Origin: Microvelia longipes | Lineage: Eukaryota > Arthropoda > Insecta > Hemiptera > Veliidae | Direction of reading: 5' to 3' | DNA length: 64,000 bases | NCBI GenBank assembly: GCA_018340805.1 | Contig: JACMZG010000008.1 | Span: 16,160,902 to 16,224,901 of the forward strand | Part shown: piece after piece, positions 12,371-25,600 of the stretch | How the letters are laid out: each line of letters begins with the position of its first letter | Numbering within the stretch: position 1 is the first letter of the stretch | The notes under the pieces: generated by a model | Seen by the model: the letters and a program-made list of their open reading frames with translations, nothing else | Told to the model about the DNA's origin: nothing | Database searches by the model: none | Translations under genes and position numbers: made by a program

Positions 12371-12406
12371 ACATACACACACACACACACACTCTCTCTC
12401 TCTCTT
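12371..12406. repeat. (CA)n(CT)n microsatellite
   Basis: A CA run is followed directly by a CT run, just outside the 3.27-kb element. Confidence 0.9.
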
Positions 12407-12587
12407 CGAGTCATTATAATCATTATCTATAAATTGAATTTAATAATTATTTTGGACAATTATATATCTTTTGATGAGATGAGTTGGTACGTCCACAGTT
12501 CATGCTTAAAAATTATGCTTATGAATAAATATAATGCTTATGATCAAATATGATTCTTTATTTTTACAGTAAAACAGGTAAAAATTC

Positions 12588-13155
12588 TTGAAAAAGGTAT
12601 CAGACCTTGATAAAACTACAGCAAACAATGCTGTTGAAAATTCCAAAATGATTTCTCGTGTTTCTGTATTAGAACAACAAGAGTTTGCTACTTATATTGA
12701 AATTCAAGCCTCCCTGTCCTCGAAAATGAAAATGCTTATGAACTTGGACTACAATGTCTACAAACTTTTGATTCTACAATGAAGAAACCTGCATCGACAA
12801 AATATACCGTAACAAAATAGTTTATGTAAATAATTTACCCAAGCCAACAGCAATTACAGTCAAATTTAGAGCACAGTTTATAAAGGATAAAATCATGATA
12901 AAACAAGCTCAACTTTTGAGAGAAAACATTTCAATTAATTTTACATTGAATTCAAAGAATTACAATGTTTATTTTAGACATAAAATGACCCCTTACTTTA
13001 AAGATTTGTATTGGAGATGTAAGTTGGCCAAGAAGCTCTAAAATACAAATTTCTGTGGTTTAATAACAAAACAGTCTACATGAGAAAAGATGAAAGAGAT
13101 AAAATCATAATCATCAGATCTCCCAGTGATATACCGTCTCGCACTCTCTCCGGAT
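12588..13155 (+). pseudogene. LINE ORF1 remnant
   Basis: Three successive frame pieces are visible: a coiled-coil-like start (VSDLDKTTANNAVENSKMI), a middle part with VYVNNLPKPTAITVKFRAQF (about 12820-12880), and an end with KFLWFNNKTVYMRKDERDKI (about 13045-13110). LINE ORF1 products of insects commonly end this way, with a conserved block following an RNA-binding region (family knowledge). It is broken by stops near 12782 and 13040. Confidence 0.6.
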
Positions 13156-13254
13156 AATAATTAAATCCGTATATTTTATTTTTGTTTTATTTAATTTACA
13201 GTCATTATAATTTTCAACTATTTTAATTGTAACTTCAGTGAATTCTCGAATTAC

Positions 13255-16235
13255 AATGATTTTTCTAATCTTATTAATAATAAATCTATTTCAATCATTC
13301 ATCTAAACATACGTGGAGTTAAATCTAACTTAGACAACTTTTTATGTACGATTCAATCTGGATCTAAATTACCTGACATTATTGTCCTTACTGAGACTCA
13401 TCTTAAGTCTTATGAAACACCAGAACCTCTGAACAACTATAATCAATACTATATCAATGAAACACACTCAAGTTATGACGGCATTCTAATTTATGTAAAA
13501 AATCACATCAAAAATGTCAAATTTGAGGATCTAAAAATTACCTCTGCTAATTGTGGTGAGCTTATCTTTATTTTTAATGAAACTAAATATACTGTATTAA
13601 TTATATATCGAAAACCTGATCTAAGTGATTTAATTCTAAATAACTATAAATTGAACAAAACTAAACTTATTATTATTGGTGATTTGAATATTAATATTGT
13701 TAATTGCAACAACCCTAATTTACTTGATAAGCAATTATCCACAGATGCAATCTCATATCTATCTATGCTTGCTTCATATGGGCTTAACCCCATGTTTGAC
13801 GTGGTCACCAGACCATCTTCAAAAACTTGTCTTGATCATGTAATTACTAACATTGCATACAATTCTAAGATCTGTGTTGTAAAATCTTGTTTAACTGATC
13901 ATTATATTACTGCTATTTGATAAATTGTAATAATATTATTGAAACTTCACAAAAAGATAAATACTATTACAAAATAGACTACGATAATTTAAATAAAAAA
14001 CTTGAGAATGAATCTTGGGATTCAGTTGTTAATTGTAACAATGTTGACACTTCTATAAATAATTTTTATAACATATTAAACTATAATATTAGTATGTGTA
14101 CTAACAAAAGTAAAATTAGAGCAAAAACTACCAAGCTAAAACCTTGGATGACAGCAGGTATACTCAAGTCCATCAGATTGAGAGATAATATGTTCAATAA
14201 ATTGGATAGTAAAAGAGATGTTGATCTTGAATTTGAAAACAAATTTTATTCTATCGAAATTTACTCAAAAAGATTATTAAGTCTAGGAAAACTGATTATT
14301 ATAAAAATAAATTAAAAGATTGCACTAATTCTAAAGATATGTGGAATATTTTTAATGAAATCAATGGAAAAATTAAAAATAAACAAAATTTAAATATTAA
14401 TATTAACGATTCTATTGTGAATTCTTCTGAAAACCCTGAAATAATAGCAAATTACTTTAATAACTATTTTATTAACATACCTTTTAAACTAAAAAATTCT
14501 TTAGTTAAATCAGACATTGATTTCACAATTGACAAAAGAAATTGTTCTTATAAACATATTATTGTTACTCCTGATGAAATAAAACTTATAATTTCTAAAT
14601 TAAGCCAAATTAGTAAAGTCTATTAAAAACCACATTGCTGAACCTCTCTCATATTTTTAATCTATCATATTTTTATGGTTACTTTCCGATTCTTTAAAAA
14701 CATCCATTGTTATTCCTCTGTTTAAAAAAGGGGATTGCACAGTAGTATCAATTATAGACCTATATCTATTTTATGCATCTTTTCCAAATTACTTGAAAAT
14801 ACTATGAAGAACAGAATAGAATCTCACTTTAATAAATATAACTTATTTAATAAAAATCAATATGGATTTCTAAAGAATATGTCAACAGAAAATGCATGTG
14901 ATTTTGTTTTAAGAACTATTATTAATAAACTTGATGTTAAAAAAAAGTGCTTGCTCTCTTCCTAGATCTCTCTAAAGCTTTTGATCTTGTAGATTACAGT
15001 AAATTAGTTTATAAACTCAAATGTTATGGAATTACAAATAAATTTCTCTCTTTGATCAGCACTTATTTGTATAATAGATATCAAGGTATAAAAATTGAAA
15101 ACATTTTTAGTTCTCCTTTAAAAGTAACTTGTGGAGTTCCACAAGGAAGCTCCTTAGGACCTCTTTTATTTATTTATATTTGAATGATTTTCTAGATTAA
15201 AAATTGATAATTGTAAGACTAGCTGTTATGCTGACGATTCAGCTTTGATTTTATAATGATTCTTGGACCCAACTTAAACATCAGGCAGAAATGGCTCTGC
15301 AAACTGTTTACAAATGGTTTTCTTTTAACAACTTACATATAAATCTAGAAAAAACTTGTTGGTTAGATTTCTCAAATAGAGACACAGGAAGCGAAGCAAG
15401 ATCTCTTTGTTATCACAACAATCATACTATACCTATTGATCCCTGTAATAATAATCTTTTTATTAACTCATGTAATAATAACTGTTACCAAATAAAGAAA
15501 GTTAATTTTGTAAAATATCTTGGTATTTATGTAGACAATAAATTAAATTGGAATGTTCAAATAGACCATCTGGTTAAATCTCTAATCTCACAAATAGGAC
15601 TCTTCTATAAAATTACAAAAGTAGCTGATATCAAGCAATGTTTAACTTTGTATCACTCTCTATTTCTCAGTAAAGTATTATATGGAATTATATTCTGGGG
15701 ATATAGCTCTAAAAATAATTTTAATAAAATATTTATCTTACAAAAGGCTGTTATAAAAATATTACTAAAAAAACCAAAAGATTTCAGTTCTACCTCTTTA
15801 TTTATGGATCCACATTTCTTAACTCTAGAACAGCATCTCATTGTGAAATTATTAATTTTTATTTATAAAAATATTAATCTTTTTGATTTTGTCAACCATA
15901 TATATAACACTAGAAGTAATTCCAATCAAAATATCTTTATCAACCATTGTAATCAATCGTTGAAACATAAGTCTTTGTACCATAATGGAATCATTTTATT
16001 TAACAAGATACCTGGAAATTTCAAAAATCTAAATTTTAAGCATTTTAAATCTAATCTTATTGCATGGGTTAGTGACTTTGTCTACACCCCTAACGAGTCT
16101 CTCACTGAAACTACTTCGATTAAAATAATTTCAACTGAATTAGTTTATTGTATTTTTTTTTATCTTTACTTTATAATTAATAACATTTTACTTTTTTATT
16201 TTCATTTTTTTCTAGTTATTTCTACATTTTTTTAA
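13255..16235 (+). pseudogene. LINE ORF2: endonuclease and reverse transcriptase, broken
   Basis: The AP-type endonuclease begins at about 13290 with IIHLNIRGVKSNL, the TETHLKS motif (about 13390-13415), LIIIGDLNINI (about 13666-13700) and TCLDHVITN before the final SCLTDHY (about 13890), so the catalytic Asn, Glu, Asp and His blocks are all present. RT follows: YRPISILCIFSKLLE (about 14750-14795), NQYGFLKNMSTENA (about 14855-14900), LDLSKAFDLVDYSKLV (about 14960-15010), CGVPQGSSLGPLLFI (about 15130-15175), then CYADDSALIL (about 15226-15255). The C-terminal part is a long open stretch (15291-16235). Frame changes at about 13918, 14315, 14730, 14945 and 15185 break it. Confidence 0.85.
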
Positions 16236-16636
16236 ATTCTTTACTTAAATGGTGCTTAATTTAAAATATTGATCTCTTAATTTTAATACCTTTTTAATTA
16301 ATATATTTTACTTTAAAATTAATTAAAAATTTATATTTTTCTCTTAACTGGACTATTGTCAGTTATTTTATAAGTTTTCTTTTTTGTTCTTTTACTGTTT
16401 TTTTAGTAAAACCTTTTTAGTTGGCGGATTCTATTTTCTTGTTATAACCCCCACTCTCAGTTTAAACTTGTGGGATTGTTCATATTTTTTGACTGTTATT
16501 TTTTTTTAAATTTAATATTTTAGTTATTTATTAAAAATAAATAATTATTAACAAATTTTATTTAAAAATTGTATATTTATATGTCTCATTTTTCTTATTG
16601 TAATTATGAACAATAAAGGATTTTTTTGAGTTTGAG

Positions 16637-17676
16637 CGGTCATTGTAGAATCAGCTGATCATAGGGGACATACTTGTCATTGTAGCGATCGGAACATCTT
16701 GGACATAACGGTACATCGTAGATCTACCTGGATCGTGGGGACCTAACGAAGTTATTAAGGTCTGGATCCAGGGCAAAATAAGCTTACCTAAAATTTATAC
16801 TTATATTTTATTTTAGAAATATCTTGGTGGGATATTCTATAAAAAAAAATCAAATTTCATAAGAAACATCTATATTGTATGGTTGAATATTATCAGAGGG
16901 AGAATTAAATCAAATATATTTTGTTGAAGTCAACAATAAGGGGATTTTATATAAAAACGAATTAATAAATTTAAATGTCCATATTTTATCCATATTATTA
17001 TTTGTACGTCAATTATTTTTCATTAACATTGTATAGGAATCTATAATACGCATGTTGTGTTTATTTATTTTTTTTTATTGAAAATTATTGTAACAAAGTA
17101 TATGATTGTATATAAAAAGATTAATGCATGAAATAAATAGGATACTATTGGATATAGGAATTATAAGCTTAAATAAGAGAAATAAATACGGAAGTATAGA
17201 GATTTTAAGGATTCATTTTTTGAATGATATAGTAAATATGAGAAATATTTTTGTTATCACTAATCTTATAATAGGGTAAGATTTGTTGATAAGCAAATTT
17301 AGTGTATAGATGAAATTAAATTGATGTTAACAAATTTAATAAACTTTTATTTAATTTAATTTTTATTTATTTTTCTTATTATAAAAAAAATATTTTGTAT
17401 TAAACATATATATATTTATAGTAAGAAAGATTCTGTAAATTATAAAGCAATCTGGTGTAAAAAGATAAAGACATTTATATTTAGAAAAAATAGAAAGTTG
17501 TATTTAAAATTTAATCTATTGTCAGTGTCAATTATTCATGTTGAGATTTTTCAAGCTAGGGGATTTGATCGAGTTGTGTATAAATGATATTTTGCCAAAG
17601 TATTTCATTGATTTCAGAACAATTAGTTTTTTTTAATTAATAGTAAATTACCGTGATGGTAGATCAATCCCTAAGT
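16637..17676. other. AT-rich spacer, no gene
   Basis: The first 150 bases are less AT-rich (GATCGTGGGGACCTAACGAA) and may be a scrap of another repeat. The rest is very AT-rich. No coding or RNA gene was recognised. Confidence 0.5.
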
Positions 17677-17901
17677 TGTGACATCCCAATAATAGTCCCT
17701 ACAAATTAGATTTTAAACAATAGTATTAGTCTTTATTAAGAATTTCAGGTATTTTTTTTAATATTACATTTTTCGGAATCCTGGTTTGAGATATATATAT
17801 TGATCACCTGTACCTTTGGAGAAAGAAGATAAGTATACAATTAGTAATAAGAAGTAACAACCCTCAGATTATTCTCCACTGCTTGTGCGGTTATAGTGAC
17901 A
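17677..17901 (+). repeat. Candidate 5' LTR of a gypsy element
   Basis: The segment starts TGTGACATCCC and ends GTGACA, directly before a primer binding site, and its 225 bp fits a short Ty3-type LTR. No second LTR copy exists in the window, so the left boundary rests on the TGTGACATCC start only. Confidence 0.5.
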
Positions 17902-17919
17902 TGGCGCCCGAACAGTGAC
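17902..17919 (+). promoter_or_regulatory. Primer binding site, tRNA-Lys type
   Basis: TGGCGCCCGAACAGTGAC directly follows the LTR end. TGGCGCCCGAACAG is complementary to the 3' end of a lysine tRNA, the primer of many retroelements. It would start minus-strand DNA synthesis. Confidence 0.75.
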
Positions 17920-17977
17920 TTAAAGATGCGACATGACTACATGACATGCCAAATTAATGTAACTAAAGAAGGATATT

Positions 17978-19864
17978 GTGAAGTATATATCAGAGAGGCG
18001 GTTAAGAAGTGGGAATACCCTGAATAATCAGCAAGCTACTCCAAGAAAACCACCAGCTACTCCAAGAAAACCACCAGCTACTCCAGGAAAATCATCAGCT
18101 ACTCCAGGAAAATCATTAATTACTTCAGTAAATAATCCAGAAGAGAAACCAGCTTGCCCCCTGTCAAAGGAAGAAATGGCGGAAATTCAAGAAATGAAGG
18201 GTACGATTGAGGAGATACTCCAAAATCAGAGGATAGCTGTAGACCAACACAAAATGATAGCGAAGGAGGAAATCCAGGCTGTGTTCAAAAAATGGGAAGG
18301 AGAAAAAATACTATGGAGAGCAGAAATAGAAGAATTGAAGAAGAAGATTGATGAACAACGGGAAATGAGGAATGCAGAAGTTGAAGAGCTGCTGAGAATA
18401 TATGATGAAGAGAAAAGGCGATATGTCGAAGATAAAGAAATCAGAAAAGCGGAGATGGAGCAACTGATGAGGAAGTATGAAGCAGAAATAGAGTAACAGA
18501 AGAAGAGGTTCGAAGAATATAGAATAGCAAGGAAGTTGGAACTTGAAACGCAGATGAAGAGAGATGTAGAAAATAAAGAAGAATGGAGAAAAGCAATAGA
18601 AGAGCGGAAAGAATTTGATGAACAGGAAAATAGAATTTGAAACAAATATCTTGTGGAGTCAATATTGAAACATATGGAACAAAAAGGCCATGAAGAGCGA
18701 TTGCATCGAAATAGCGAGCTTGAAAGGCTAATGCAGTGCAGCAAGAAGGGAATGAATTGCTTCAAGGAAGAAATTAAAAACCTTTTTACGAGGTGTATGC
18801 ACAATCAGAGTGTGTCCACAGTGAGCCAGAGTAGTGAAAATATGTTTCAAAATTCAATACCACTTCGAAGTCAATCTCAACCTACATTTCAAAATCAATC
18901 TCAACCTAATTTTCAAGTAGGAAATTCAATATCACAGCAAAGTCAAGATTAACCTATTTTTCAAGGAGGAATGTCAATGCCACTTCAAAGGCAATCTCAA
19001 CTTAATAATCAAGGTTCAACGATTCTACAACCTCAAACTATCCTACAGGAACATAGATCTAGATCTACGATTAATTTGCAGGTTCACGGAAATCGAAATT
19101 TTAATGGTAGTAATAATGATAGTAACAAAACTTACAGAAATCCAACAGTTCCATATATATATAAAGAATTAGGCACAACTGAGATTTATCGGAGAATCCC
19201 TAAGTTGAACCTAATATTCAAGGATGATTTAACTTTCAATCCTGTAGTTTTTATAGAAAGAGTTAAAAAACATTTGGAGAGATATAACTATTTTCAAAAT
19301 TATGATGATGTGATTTACCCATGTTTACAGGGATCGGCTATGTTTTGGTATGAGACCATAGAAAAGCCTATAACCTTTAAGGAATTTAAAACTCTCTTTA
19401 TTGAACAGTTTTGGGATCCCATGACTAAGGATCGAGTTAGAAGTGTGGTTACATGGAGCTATCATAATCAGTCTCATATTGATCAGAAAACAGACCGTAT
19501 CACATATTTTAATATTTTATACTCAAATGCCATGAAATTAGGAGAAGAAGGTATACCCATACCAGAAAGCACCATATTAGATACTCTTTCTAAACATTTT
19601 GAAGAACCATTTCCAATATTATGGAGAGCCAGCAGTAATAAGACTGTTCGAGAGTTTTAGTTGTTGCTGAGACAGTTCAATGATAAAGAGTTAGTCCGTA
19701 AGCCTAATGATGTAAATAATTATCAAAATTTTAGCAAATATCAGGAAGAAAGACAGAGTGGAAACCGTGTAAGGAATGAAAATCATTATCCAGCCGACAG
19801 TCACCATCAGATGAATGAATATAGAGAGAAACAAGTCAAAAGTATTCAGTTTCAAGAATGTTGA
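17978..19864 (+). pseudogene. Ty3-type gag with in-frame stops only
   Basis: One reading frame covers about 1.9 kb, broken by stops at 18494, 18638, 18950 and 19658 but by no frame change. There is no in-frame ATG upstream of 17978 (first codon GTG, stop at 17960), so the start is uncertain. Order: TPRKPPA/TPGKSSA-type repeats from a 24-bp tandem repeat (about 18035-18120); a long Glu/Lys/Arg coiled coil (about 18170-18790); Gln/Ser/Asn-rich repeats (SQPTFQNQSQPNFQ, about 18870-18920); a capsid region with IPKLNLIFKDDLTFNPVVFI, LQGSAMFWYE and FKTLFIEQFW (about 19195-19420). The sequence after 19864 may begin a C-x2-C knuckle but is lost. No pol follows. The structural role is inferred from the capsid motifs. 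Confidence 0.8.
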
Positions 19865-20300
19865 ATCTGTTGGTGCATCTAAAATCCTCCAACTTTTACA
19901 AGATTGTGTACTTCAAGAAACCCATAGAAAAATAGACAGTTTTCCATTGAACAAAGCCTTATTGCCATGAATAAAAATGATCATTGGATTATTTTTATAT
20001 AAGTGTGCTAAATTTTTGGTTATATTTTTTAAAATTATGAGTAAAGTTAATCTTGGAAAGTTAGTGTTCATAAACTTAAGTACAAAAACTAACTTGTACT
20101 ATTTAGAATTGAATAAAAGAAAATTAAATTAAAAACATTATAATAATCACACTTCTAAGCTATTAAAAGACAGTAGATAAGACAAAATAGATAACCAAAA
20201 TTAGTTATTTAGCTTCTAAAGTGTCTACTTAAAATAGATCTTGCATTAAGATTGTAAATAAAACTAAGTTAAAAAAAATCTGGACTTACTTACATTTTTA
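19865..20300. other. AT-rich spacer, no gene
   Basis: The expected pol is absent. No feature was recognised up to the palindrome at 20301. Confidence 0.5.
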
Positions 20301-20326
20301 GGGTTCGAAGATAATCTTCGAAACCC
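20301..20326. repeat. Near-perfect palindrome at the satellite edge
   Basis: GGGTTCGAAGAT and ATCTTCGAAACCC are inverted around one base. This marks the left limit of the satellite block. The CTGTCTGTCCG and GAACTACAATAGCTAGGAAG phrases that follow (about 20345-20400) are not repeated within the array. Confidence 0.7.
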
Positions 20327-20520
20327 TTATACTTTCTGTCGAGCGTCTGTCTGTCCGATTTCTCATCTCAGGAACTACAATAGCTAGGAAGTTGAAATTT
20401 GGTATACATGTGTAACTATTTTATCCAACAACAGGAAAAATATAGCCAACTATATCACATGCGCATCTGTCGATTTATGAGCGAATGCGCACATTCGCCA
20501 AAAAAAAATTTTTTTGAAAA

Positions 20521-22611
20521 ATCATGTGGGGTATCAAATTGTAGGTATCGATGGGTAGTACACAAATATGCATCGCTTTTTCAAAATGGCGGCTATTACA
20601 CCCGCCAAAAATCTCGAAAACCACCAAAAAATGCTTGTACCCCCCCTTTTAAGGCATAAGGAGAAGCCCTAAAAATATGGGACCAATAGCCAAAAAAAGC
20701 ACTTTCCGGGCCATAGAAATTCTTCGGAGAAAAAGTTTCAAAAGTTAATTTTAGCAATTTCAAAATCGCCCATACGCGCACGCGCCAAAAAAAAATATTT
20801 TTTTTGAAAAATCATGTGGGGTATCAAATTGTAGGTATCGATGGGTAGTACACAAATATGCATCGCTTTTTCAAAATGGCGGCTATTACACCGCCAAAAA
20901 TCTCAAAAACCACCAAAAAATGCTTGTCCCCCCCTTTTAAGGCATAAGGAGAAGCCCTAAAAATATGGGACCTATAGCCAATAAAAGCACTTTCCGGGCC
21001 ATAGAAATTCTTCGGAGAAAAGTTTCAAAAGTTAATTTTAGCAATTTCAAAATCGCCCATACGCGCACGCGCCAAAAAAAAATATTTTTTTGAAAAATCA
21101 TGTGGGGTATCAAATTGTAGGTATCGATGGGTAGTACACAATATGCATCGCTTTTTCAAAATGGCGGCTATTACACCCGCCAAAAATCAAAAACCACCAA
21201 AAAATGCTTGTCCCCCCCCCTTTTAAGGCATAAGGAGAAGCCCTAAAAATATGGGACCAATAGCCAATAAAAGCACTTTCCGGGCCATAGAAATTCTTCG
21301 GAGAAAAAGTTTCAAAAGTTTTTTTAGCAATTTCAAAATCGCCCATACGCGCACGCGCCAAAAAAAATATTTTTTTGAAAAATCATGTGGGGTATCAAAT
21401 TGTAGGTATCGATGGGTAGTACACAAATATGCATCGCTTTTTCAAAATGGCGGCTATTACACCCGCCAAAAATCTCAAAAACCACCAAAAAATGCTTGTC
21501 CCCCCCCTTTTAAGGCATAAGGAGAAGCCCTAAAAATATGGGACCAATAGCCAATAAAAGCACTTTCCGGGCCATAGAAATTCTTCGGAGAAAAAGTTTC
21601 AAAAGTTAATTTTAGCAATTTCAAAATCGCCCATACGCGCACGCGCCAAAAAAAAATATTTTTTTGAAAAATCATGTGGGGTATCAAATTGTAGGTATCG
21701 ATGGGTAGTACACAAATATGCATCGCTTTTTCAAAATGGCGGCTATTACACCCGCCAAAAATCTCAAAAACCACCAAAAAATGCTTGTCCCCCCCCTTTT
21801 AAGGCATAAGGAGAAGCCCTAAAAATATGGGACCAGCCAATAAAAGCACTTTCCGGGCCATAGAAATTCTTCGGAGAAAAAGTTTCAAAAGTTAATTTTA
21901 GCAATTTCAAAATCGCCCATACGCGCACGCGCCAAAAAAAAAATATTTTTTTGAAAAATCATGTGGGGTATCAAATTGTAGGTATCGATGGGTAGTACAC
22001 AAATATGCATCGCTTTTTCAAAATGGCGGCTATTACACCGCCAAAAATCTCAAAAACCACCAAAAAATGCTTGTCCCCCCCCCTTTTAAGGCATAAGGAG
22101 AAGCCCTAAAAATATGGGACCAATAGCCAATAAAAGCACTTTCCGGGCCATAGAAATTCTTCGGAGAAAAGTTTCAAAAGTTAATTTTAGCAATTTCAAA
22201 ATCGCCCATACGCGCACGCGCCAAAAAAAATATTTTTTTGAAAAATCATGTGGGGTATCAAATTGTAGGTATCGATGGGTAGTACACAAATATGCATCGC
22301 TTTTTCAAAATGGCGGCTATTACACCCGCCAAAAATCTCAAAAACCACCAAAAAATGCTTGTCCCCCCCCTTTTAAGGCATAAGGAGAGGCCCAAAAAAT
22401 ATGGGACCATAGCCAATAAAAGCACTTTCCGGGCCATAGAAATTCTTCGGAGAAAAAGTTTCAAAAGTTAATTTTAGCAATTTCAAAATCGCCCATACGC
22501 GCACGCGCCAAAAAAAAAATATTTTTTTGAAAAATCATGTGGGGTATCAAATTGTAGGTATCGATGGGTAGTACACAATATGCATCTTTTTAAAATGGCG
22601 GCTATTACCCA
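20521..22611. repeat. Satellite A: eight tandem copies of a ~288-bp unit
   Basis: Units begin ATCATGTGGGG at 20521, 20811, 21097, 21382, 21671, 21959, 22245 and 22534, spaced 285-290 bp. The last unit is truncated. Copies differ mainly in A, C and T run lengths and a few bases. The unit contains AAATGGCGGCTATTAC, a C run of 6-10, and CGCGCACGCGCC. Long ORFs in both strands simply follow the repeat and are not genes. Confidence 0.95.
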
Positions 22612-25600
22612 AAATATCGACGTAAGGCACCAAGCAGTCATATAACCAAGCAAATAAAGGTGAGCGAAGCGAGCCCTAGAATATTATGTTATGTTTTTAC
22701 TTTATGCTATAAAATTAGGTTCTGATAAACATATACAAAAAGGCGAGCAAAGCGAGCCCGTGTTTTTTATGCCTTGCTTAAAATGTTTCTCTTATAATAG
22801 ATATTGACAAACAAGCACATAAAGGCGAGCGAAGCAAGCCCTAGTATTGCATAGTTATTTTTATTATTTACTCTTAAGAAGGTACTAATAAACATATACA
22901 AAAAGGCGAGCGAAGCGAGCCCATGATTTTCATGCCTTGCTTAAAATGTTTCTCTTATAATAGATTTTGACAAACAAGCACATAAAGGCGAGCGAAGCGA
23001 GCCCTAGTATTGCATAGTTATTTTTATTATTTTATACTCTTAAGAAGGTACTGATAAACATATACAAAAAGGCGAGCGAAGCGAGCCCATGATTTTCATG
23101 CCTTGCTTAAAATGTTTCTCTTATAATAGATATTGACAAACAAGCACATAAAGGCGAGCGAAGCGAGCCCTAGTATTGCATGGTTATTTTTATTATTTTA
23201 TACTCTTAAGAAGGTACTGATAAACATATACAAAAAGGCGAGCGAAGCGAGCCCATGATTTTATGCCTTGTTTTAAATGTTTTTCTTAAAGTAGATATTG
23301 ACAAACAAGCACATAAAGGCGAGCGAAGCGAGCCCTAGTATTGCATGGTTTTTTTTATTATTTTATACTCTTAAGAAGGTACTAATAAACATATACAAAA
23401 AGGCGAGCGAAGCGAGCCCATGATTTTCATGCCTTGCTTAAAATGTTTCTCTTATAATAGATATTGACAAACAAGCACATAAAGGCGAGCGAAGCGAGCC
23501 TAGTATTGCATGGTTATTTTTATTATTTTATACTCTTAAGAAGGTACTGATAAACATATACAAAAGGCGAGCGAAGCGAGCCCATGATTTTCATGCCTTG
23601 CTTAAAATGTTTCTCTTTAAATAGATATTGACAAACAAGCACATAAAGGCGAGCGAAGCGAGCCCTAGTATTGCATGGTTATTTTTATTATTTTATACTC
23701 TTAAGAAGGTACTGATAAACATATACAAAAAGGCGAGCGAAGCGAGCCCATGATTTTCATGCCTTGCTTAAAATGTTTCTCTTATAATAGATATTGACAA
23801 ACAAGCACATAAAGGCGAGCGAAGCGAGCCCTAGTATTGCATAGTTATTTTTATTATTTTATACTCTTAAGAAGGTACTGATAAACATATACAAAAAGGC
23901 GAGCGAAGAGCCCATGATTTTCATGCCTTGCTTAAAATGTTTCTCTTATAATAGATATTGACAAACAAGCACATAAAGGCGAGCGAAGCGAGCCCTAGTA
24001 TTGCATGGTTTTTTTATTATTTACTCTTAAGAAGGTACTGATAAACATATACAAAAAGGCGAGCGAAGCGAGCCCATGATTTTCATGCCTTGCTTAAAAT
24101 GTTTCTTATAATAGATTTGACAAACAAGCACATAAAGGCGAGCGAAGCGAGCCCTAGTATTGCATGGTTATTTTTATTATTTTATACTCTTAAGAAGGTA
24201 CTGATAAACATATACAAAAAGGCGAGCGAAGCGAGCCCATGATTTTCATGCCTTGCTTAAAATGTTTCTCTTATAATAGATATTGACAAACAAGCACATA
24301 AAGGCGAGCGAAGCGAGCCCTAGTATTGCATGGTTATTTTTATTATTTATACTCTTAAGAAGGTACTGATAAACATATACAAAAAGGCGAGCGAAGCGAG
24401 CCCATGATTTTCATGCCTTGCTTAAAATGTTTCTCTTATAATAGATATTGACAAACAAGCACATAAAGGCGAGCGAAGCGAGCCCTAGTATTGCATGGTT
24501 ATTTTTATTATTTTATACTCTTAAGAAGGTACTGATAAACATATACAAAAAGGCGAGCGAAGCGAGCCCATGATTTTTATGCCTTGTTTTAAATGTTTTT
24601 CTTAAAGTAGATATTGACAAACAAGCACATAAAGGCGAGCGAAGCGAGCCCTAGTATTGCATGGTTTTTTTTTATTATTTTATACTCTTAAGAAGGTACT
24701 GATAAACATATACAAAAAGGCGAGCGAAGCGAGCCCATGATTTTCATGCCTTGCTTAAAATGTTTCTCTTATAATAGATATTGACAAACAAGCACATAAA
24801 GGCGAGCGAAGCGAGCCCTAGTATTTCATGGTTATTTTATTATTTTATACTCTTAAGAAGGTACTGATAAACATATACAAAAAGGCGAGCGAAGCGAGCC
24901 CATGATTTTCATGCCTTGCTTAAAATGTTTCTCTTATAATAGATATTGACAAACAAGCACATAAAGGCGAGCGAAGCGAGCCCTAGTATTGCATGGTTAT
25001 TTTTATTATTTTATACTCTTAAGAAGGTACTGATAAACATATACAAAAAGGCGAGCGAAGCGAGCCCATGATTTTTTTGCCTTTCTTAAAATGTTTCTCT
25101 TAAAGTAGATATTGACAAACAAGCACATAAAGGCGAGCGAAGCGAGCCCTAGTATTGTATGGTTATTTTATTTTATACTCTTAAGAAGGTACTGATAAAC
25201 ATATACAAAAAGGCGAGCGAAGCGAGCCCATGATTTTTATGCCTTTCTTAAAATGTTTCTCTTATAATAGATATTGACAAACAAGCACATAAAGGCGAGC
25301 GAAGCGAGCCCTAGTATTGCATGGTTATTTTTATTATTTTATACTCTTAAAAAAGGTACTGATAAACATATACAAAAGGCGAGCGAAGCGAGCCCATGAT
25401 TTTTTGCCTTTCTTAAAATGTTTCTCTTAAAGTAGATATTGACTAACAAGCACATAAAGGCGAGCGAAGCGAGCCCTAGTATTGTATGGTTATTTTGATT
25501 TTATACTCTTAAGAAGGTACTGATAAACATATACAAAAAGGCGAGCGAAGCGAGCCCATGATTTTTATGCCTTGCTTAAAATGTTTCTCTTATAATAGAT

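Larger units (their letters stand above)
12541..16636 (+). mobile_element. Decayed LINE (non-LTR retrotransposon)
   Basis: The order is an ORF1-like region, an endonuclease-RT ORF2, and an AT-rich 3' region ending in AATAAAGGATTTTTTTGAG (16611-16630). No target duplication could be fixed. Family features point to the Jockey/CR1 group. The pieces lie in all three frames, so the copy is long dead. Confidence 0.8.

Noticed and set aside
21110..22464. Repeated open frames of 67-100 residues on both strands
   Set aside because: They recur once per satellite A unit and follow its period. Nothing else supports coding.
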